This document shows, piece by piece, positions 13,607-14,817 of a stretch of DNA of 14,817 bases. Position numbers and translations under genes: made by a program. Source of the stretch: T3SED10-47 sp046483725 (GTDB lineage: Bacteria; Bipolaricaulota; Bipolaricaulia; Bipolaricaulales; Bipolaricaulaceae); NCBI GenBank assembly GCA_046483725.1, contig JAWOCQ010000034.1:1-14817 (forward strand), written 5' to 3'. Numbering within the stretch: position 1 is the stretch's first letter; each line of letters starts with the position of its first letter. The notes beneath the pieces were generated by a model that had not been told where the DNA came from, searched no databases, and was given only the letters and a program-made list of their open reading frames with translations.

Positions 13607-13811
13607 GCTCGCCAAATACCTCCTGAAGTCCATCGTTAGGGACCCTGAGCGCGCCAGGGTAGACCATGTGTGGACCGAGAGCATGGACCTGATCGTACTG
13701 CAGAGCACCGGAAAAAGGCGGCTCCATCCCCGCGATGTGGATGCCGTGGCCCGCGTAGTTCAGGCCGTGGGGGAACGGCTTGGCCGCGAAGTGATGGTCG
13801 ATCACAGATGA
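13563..13811 (+). CDS. khpA: KhpA/YlqC-like KH RNA-binding protein lacking the GxxG loop
   Basis: KhpA is a small KH-domain RNA-binding protein usually encoded between rpsP and rimM/trmD. This 82-residue product is assigned mainly on position, size and flanks: LVELAKYLLKSIVRDPERARVD resembles the KhpA start, and DAVARVVQAVGERLGREVMVD resembles its last helix and strand. The RNA-binding GxxG loop (normally near GKVIGKQGR) is not present; the same place reads GKRRLHPRD (50-58). It may be a degenerate or diverged KH protein. The ATG at 13563 lies 44 bases inside rpsP and gives 12 residues before the homology; a nearer start would need CTG. The stop overlaps the trmD start as ATGA, so coupling is likely. 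The reading frame is well supported by this overlap. Confidence 0.75.
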   Translation: MNKGTAANPSKTLVELAKYLLKSIVRDPERARVDHVWTESMDLIVLQSTGKRRLHPRDVDAVARVVQAVGERLGREVMVDHR

Positions 13812-14491
13812 GGTTCGACATGATCTCCATGTGGCCCGAGATGCTGGAGCCGTTTGTGGCCCAAGGAACGCTGCGGGCAGCGCAACAGCGGGACCTCATC
13901 GATGTGCACCTCCATCGGCTGGAGGTCTTTGCTCTGGAGGGGCGCCCGATGGTGGACGACCGCCCGTTCGGGGGAGGGGCGGGCATGGTGATGCGCCCCG
14001 AGCCGTTTGCCCGGGCCATGGACGCCGTCCGTTCGGAGGTAGGTACAAGGCCATTCACGGTTCTCCTATCCGCCCAGGGAGTACGGCTCGATCAACAGCT
14101 GGCGAAGGATCTGGCACACAAACGGGCGCTGACACTCCTTTCGGGCCGGTATGAGGGTGTGGACGAACGGGTGGCCACACTGTGTGACCTGGAGCTATCC
14201 ATCGGCGATTATGTGTTGGCCGGTGGAGAGGCGGCTGCTGCCGTCGTCCTGGAGGCCGTGGCGCGTATGGTGCCCGGGGTGGTGGGACGCTATGAGTCGG
14301 CGGCCACGGACTCCTTCTACGCCGGACCTCTCCTTGGCCATCCGCAGTACACCCGCCCTCGCACATTCAGAGGGCTGGCGGTGCCCGATGTACTCATGTC
14401 GGGCGATCACGAAAATATTCGGCGCTGGCGAGCGCTGCAGGCGTGGCGCAAGACCCTCCGCTACCGTCCGGATTTGGTACGGGGTCAATGA
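13808..14491 (+). CDS. trmD: tRNA (guanine-37-N1)-methyltransferase
   Basis: TrmD adds a methyl group from S-adenosylmethionine to G37 of tRNAs, preventing frameshifting. It is a SPOUT-fold homodimer. The open frame reaches back to 13670, but the ATG at 13808 gives the canonical start MRFDMISMWPEML and overlaps the preceding TGA as ATGA. In the 227-residue product the cofactor-knot motifs are intact: PFGGGAGMVM (53-62), LSGRYEGVDERV (111-122), SIGDYVLAGGE (131-141) and the catalytic loop ESAATDSF with Asp168. HPQYTRP and PDVLMSGDHENIRRWR complete the C-terminal part. rimM, which often precedes trmD, is absent. A related RNA methyltransferase gene follows after nine bases. Confidence 0.97.
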   Translation: MRFDMISMWPEMLEPFVAQGTLRAAQQRDLIDVHLHRLEVFALEGRPMVDDRPFGGGAGMVMRPEPFARAMDAVRSEVGTRPFTVLLSAQGVRLDQQLAKDLAHKRALTLLSGRYEGVDERVATLCDLELSIGDYVLAGGEAAAAVVLEAVARMVPGVVGRYESAATDSFYAGPLLGHPQYTRPRTFRGLAVPDVLMSGDHENIRRWRALQAWRKTLRYRPDLVRGQ

Positions 14492-14497
14492 ACCCCG
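14480..14497 (+). other. Small hairpin over the trmD stop
   Basis: CGGGGT-caatga-ACCCCG is a perfect 6-bp stem whose loop holds the trmD TGA. No T-run follows, so it is not a typical terminator. It covers the place where a ribosome site for the next gene would be expected. Confidence 0.35.
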
Positions 14498-14500
14498 ACT

Positions 14501-14817
14501 ATGCTTTATATCGCCCTGCTGCACTTTCCCATGCTCAACCGCCGGGGGGAGGTGGTGGCAACCGCGCTTACCAGCATGGACGTTCCGGACATCGCGCGCA
14601 CCGCTCGCACATACGGTGCTCAGAGGTATTTCGTGGCCACCCCCCTTCCCTCTCAGCGAAAGATCGCCACCGTACTGCGGGACTTCTGGCTGAATGAGGA
14701 ACCCGGCTCTTCCCGCCGGCAAGCGATGGAGCTGGTCCACATCTGCAGCGACTTTGGAGACTGCTACGAGGGGATTGATCGACTGTATGGCAGGCCGCCG
14801 GTTGTCCTTGGGGCCAG
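14501..14817 (+). CDS. SAM-dependent RNA methyltransferase, TM1570/PF09936 type (3' cut by window edge)
   Basis: The frame from ATG 14501 is open to the right edge (105 residues seen). It reads LYIALLHFPMLNRRGEVVAT, then ALTSMDVPDIARTARTYGAQ, then YFVATPLPSQR and RRQAMELVHICSDF. This matches the small SPOUT-like protein known from Thermotoga maritima TM1570 (family PF09936, annotated as SAM-dependent RNA methyltransferase), which lies next to trmD and in some bacteria is fused to it. The RNA target is not established to my knowledge. No Shine-Dalgarno sequence is visible before the ATG; a hairpin occupies that place. The protein is usually about 180-190 residues, so roughly 80 lie beyond the window. 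Confidence 0.88.
   Translation, partial: MLYIALLHFPMLNRRGEVVATALTSMDVPDIARTARTYGAQRYFVATPLPSQRKIATVLRDFWLNEEPGSSRRQAMELVHICSDFGDCYEGIDRLYGRPPVVLGA

Noticed and set aside
13670..13807. 46-codon N-terminal extension of trmD
   Set aside because: It overlaps the KH-like gene in another frame and lacks TrmD homology; ATG 13808 gives the conserved start.
1..14817. tRNA, rRNA, CRISPR array, riboswitch, insertion sequence or phage att site
   Set aside because: No cloverleaf, repeat-spacer pattern, transposase motif or terminal repeats were recognised on reading both strands; a covariance-model scan was not possible.

Overview
The window is GC-rich, densely packed bacterial DNA (from about position 300 to the end) carrying core housekeeping genes. 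An AT-richer piece of about 300 bases at the left end appears to come from a different genome. No RNA genes, CRISPR arrays, insertion sequences or phage genes were seen, and beyond the left edge there is no gene-free stretch over 300 bases. The gene content (two-part acetyl-CoA carboxylase biotin module, Ffh-RpsP-KH-TrmD block, split transketolase, a TM1570-type RNA methyltransferase after trmD) fits a deep-branching, possibly thermophilic bacterium. A lineage such as Bipolaricaulota/Acetothermia (OP1), or another phylum near Thermotogae, is a guess from gene order only. A protein with a signal peptide and an apparent C-terminal beta-barrel suggests a cell with an outer membrane.

Layout. (1) 1-~300, minus strand: internal fragment of an alpha/beta hydrolase, cut off abruptly. 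(2) ~293-1204, plus: M20 zinc peptidase lacking its N-terminus, converging with a GNAT acetyltransferase (1185-1661, minus). (3) 1742-3324, plus: transaldolase and the C-terminal half of a split transketolase, translationally coupled, a small non-oxidative pentose phosphate unit. (4) 10123 down to 3321, minus: a four-gene run of a CNNM/CorC-type membrane protein, a secreted M1-type metalloprotease with a barrel-like C-terminus, pheT and tsaE. (5) 10263-14817, plus: accB, accC, ffh, rpsP, a KH-like gene, trmD and the start of a second RNA methyltransferase, with spacings from overlap to 18 bases, so probably one operon.

Blocks 4 and 5 diverge from 10124-10262, which holds a perfect TATAAT on the minus strand, a TACAAT on the plus strand and a GC-rich palindrome. 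Blocks 3 and 4 converge with no spacer: the two stop codons share CTAG inside the loop of a perfect 7-bp hairpin.

The most unusual points are the M1 protease with its barrel-like tail and no GAMEN motif, an Ffh whose DTAGR motif reads DTPGV, a KhpA-like protein without the KH GxxG loop, the absence of rimM from the rpsP-trmD cluster, the absence of pheS beside pheT, and the probable chimeric junction near position 300.
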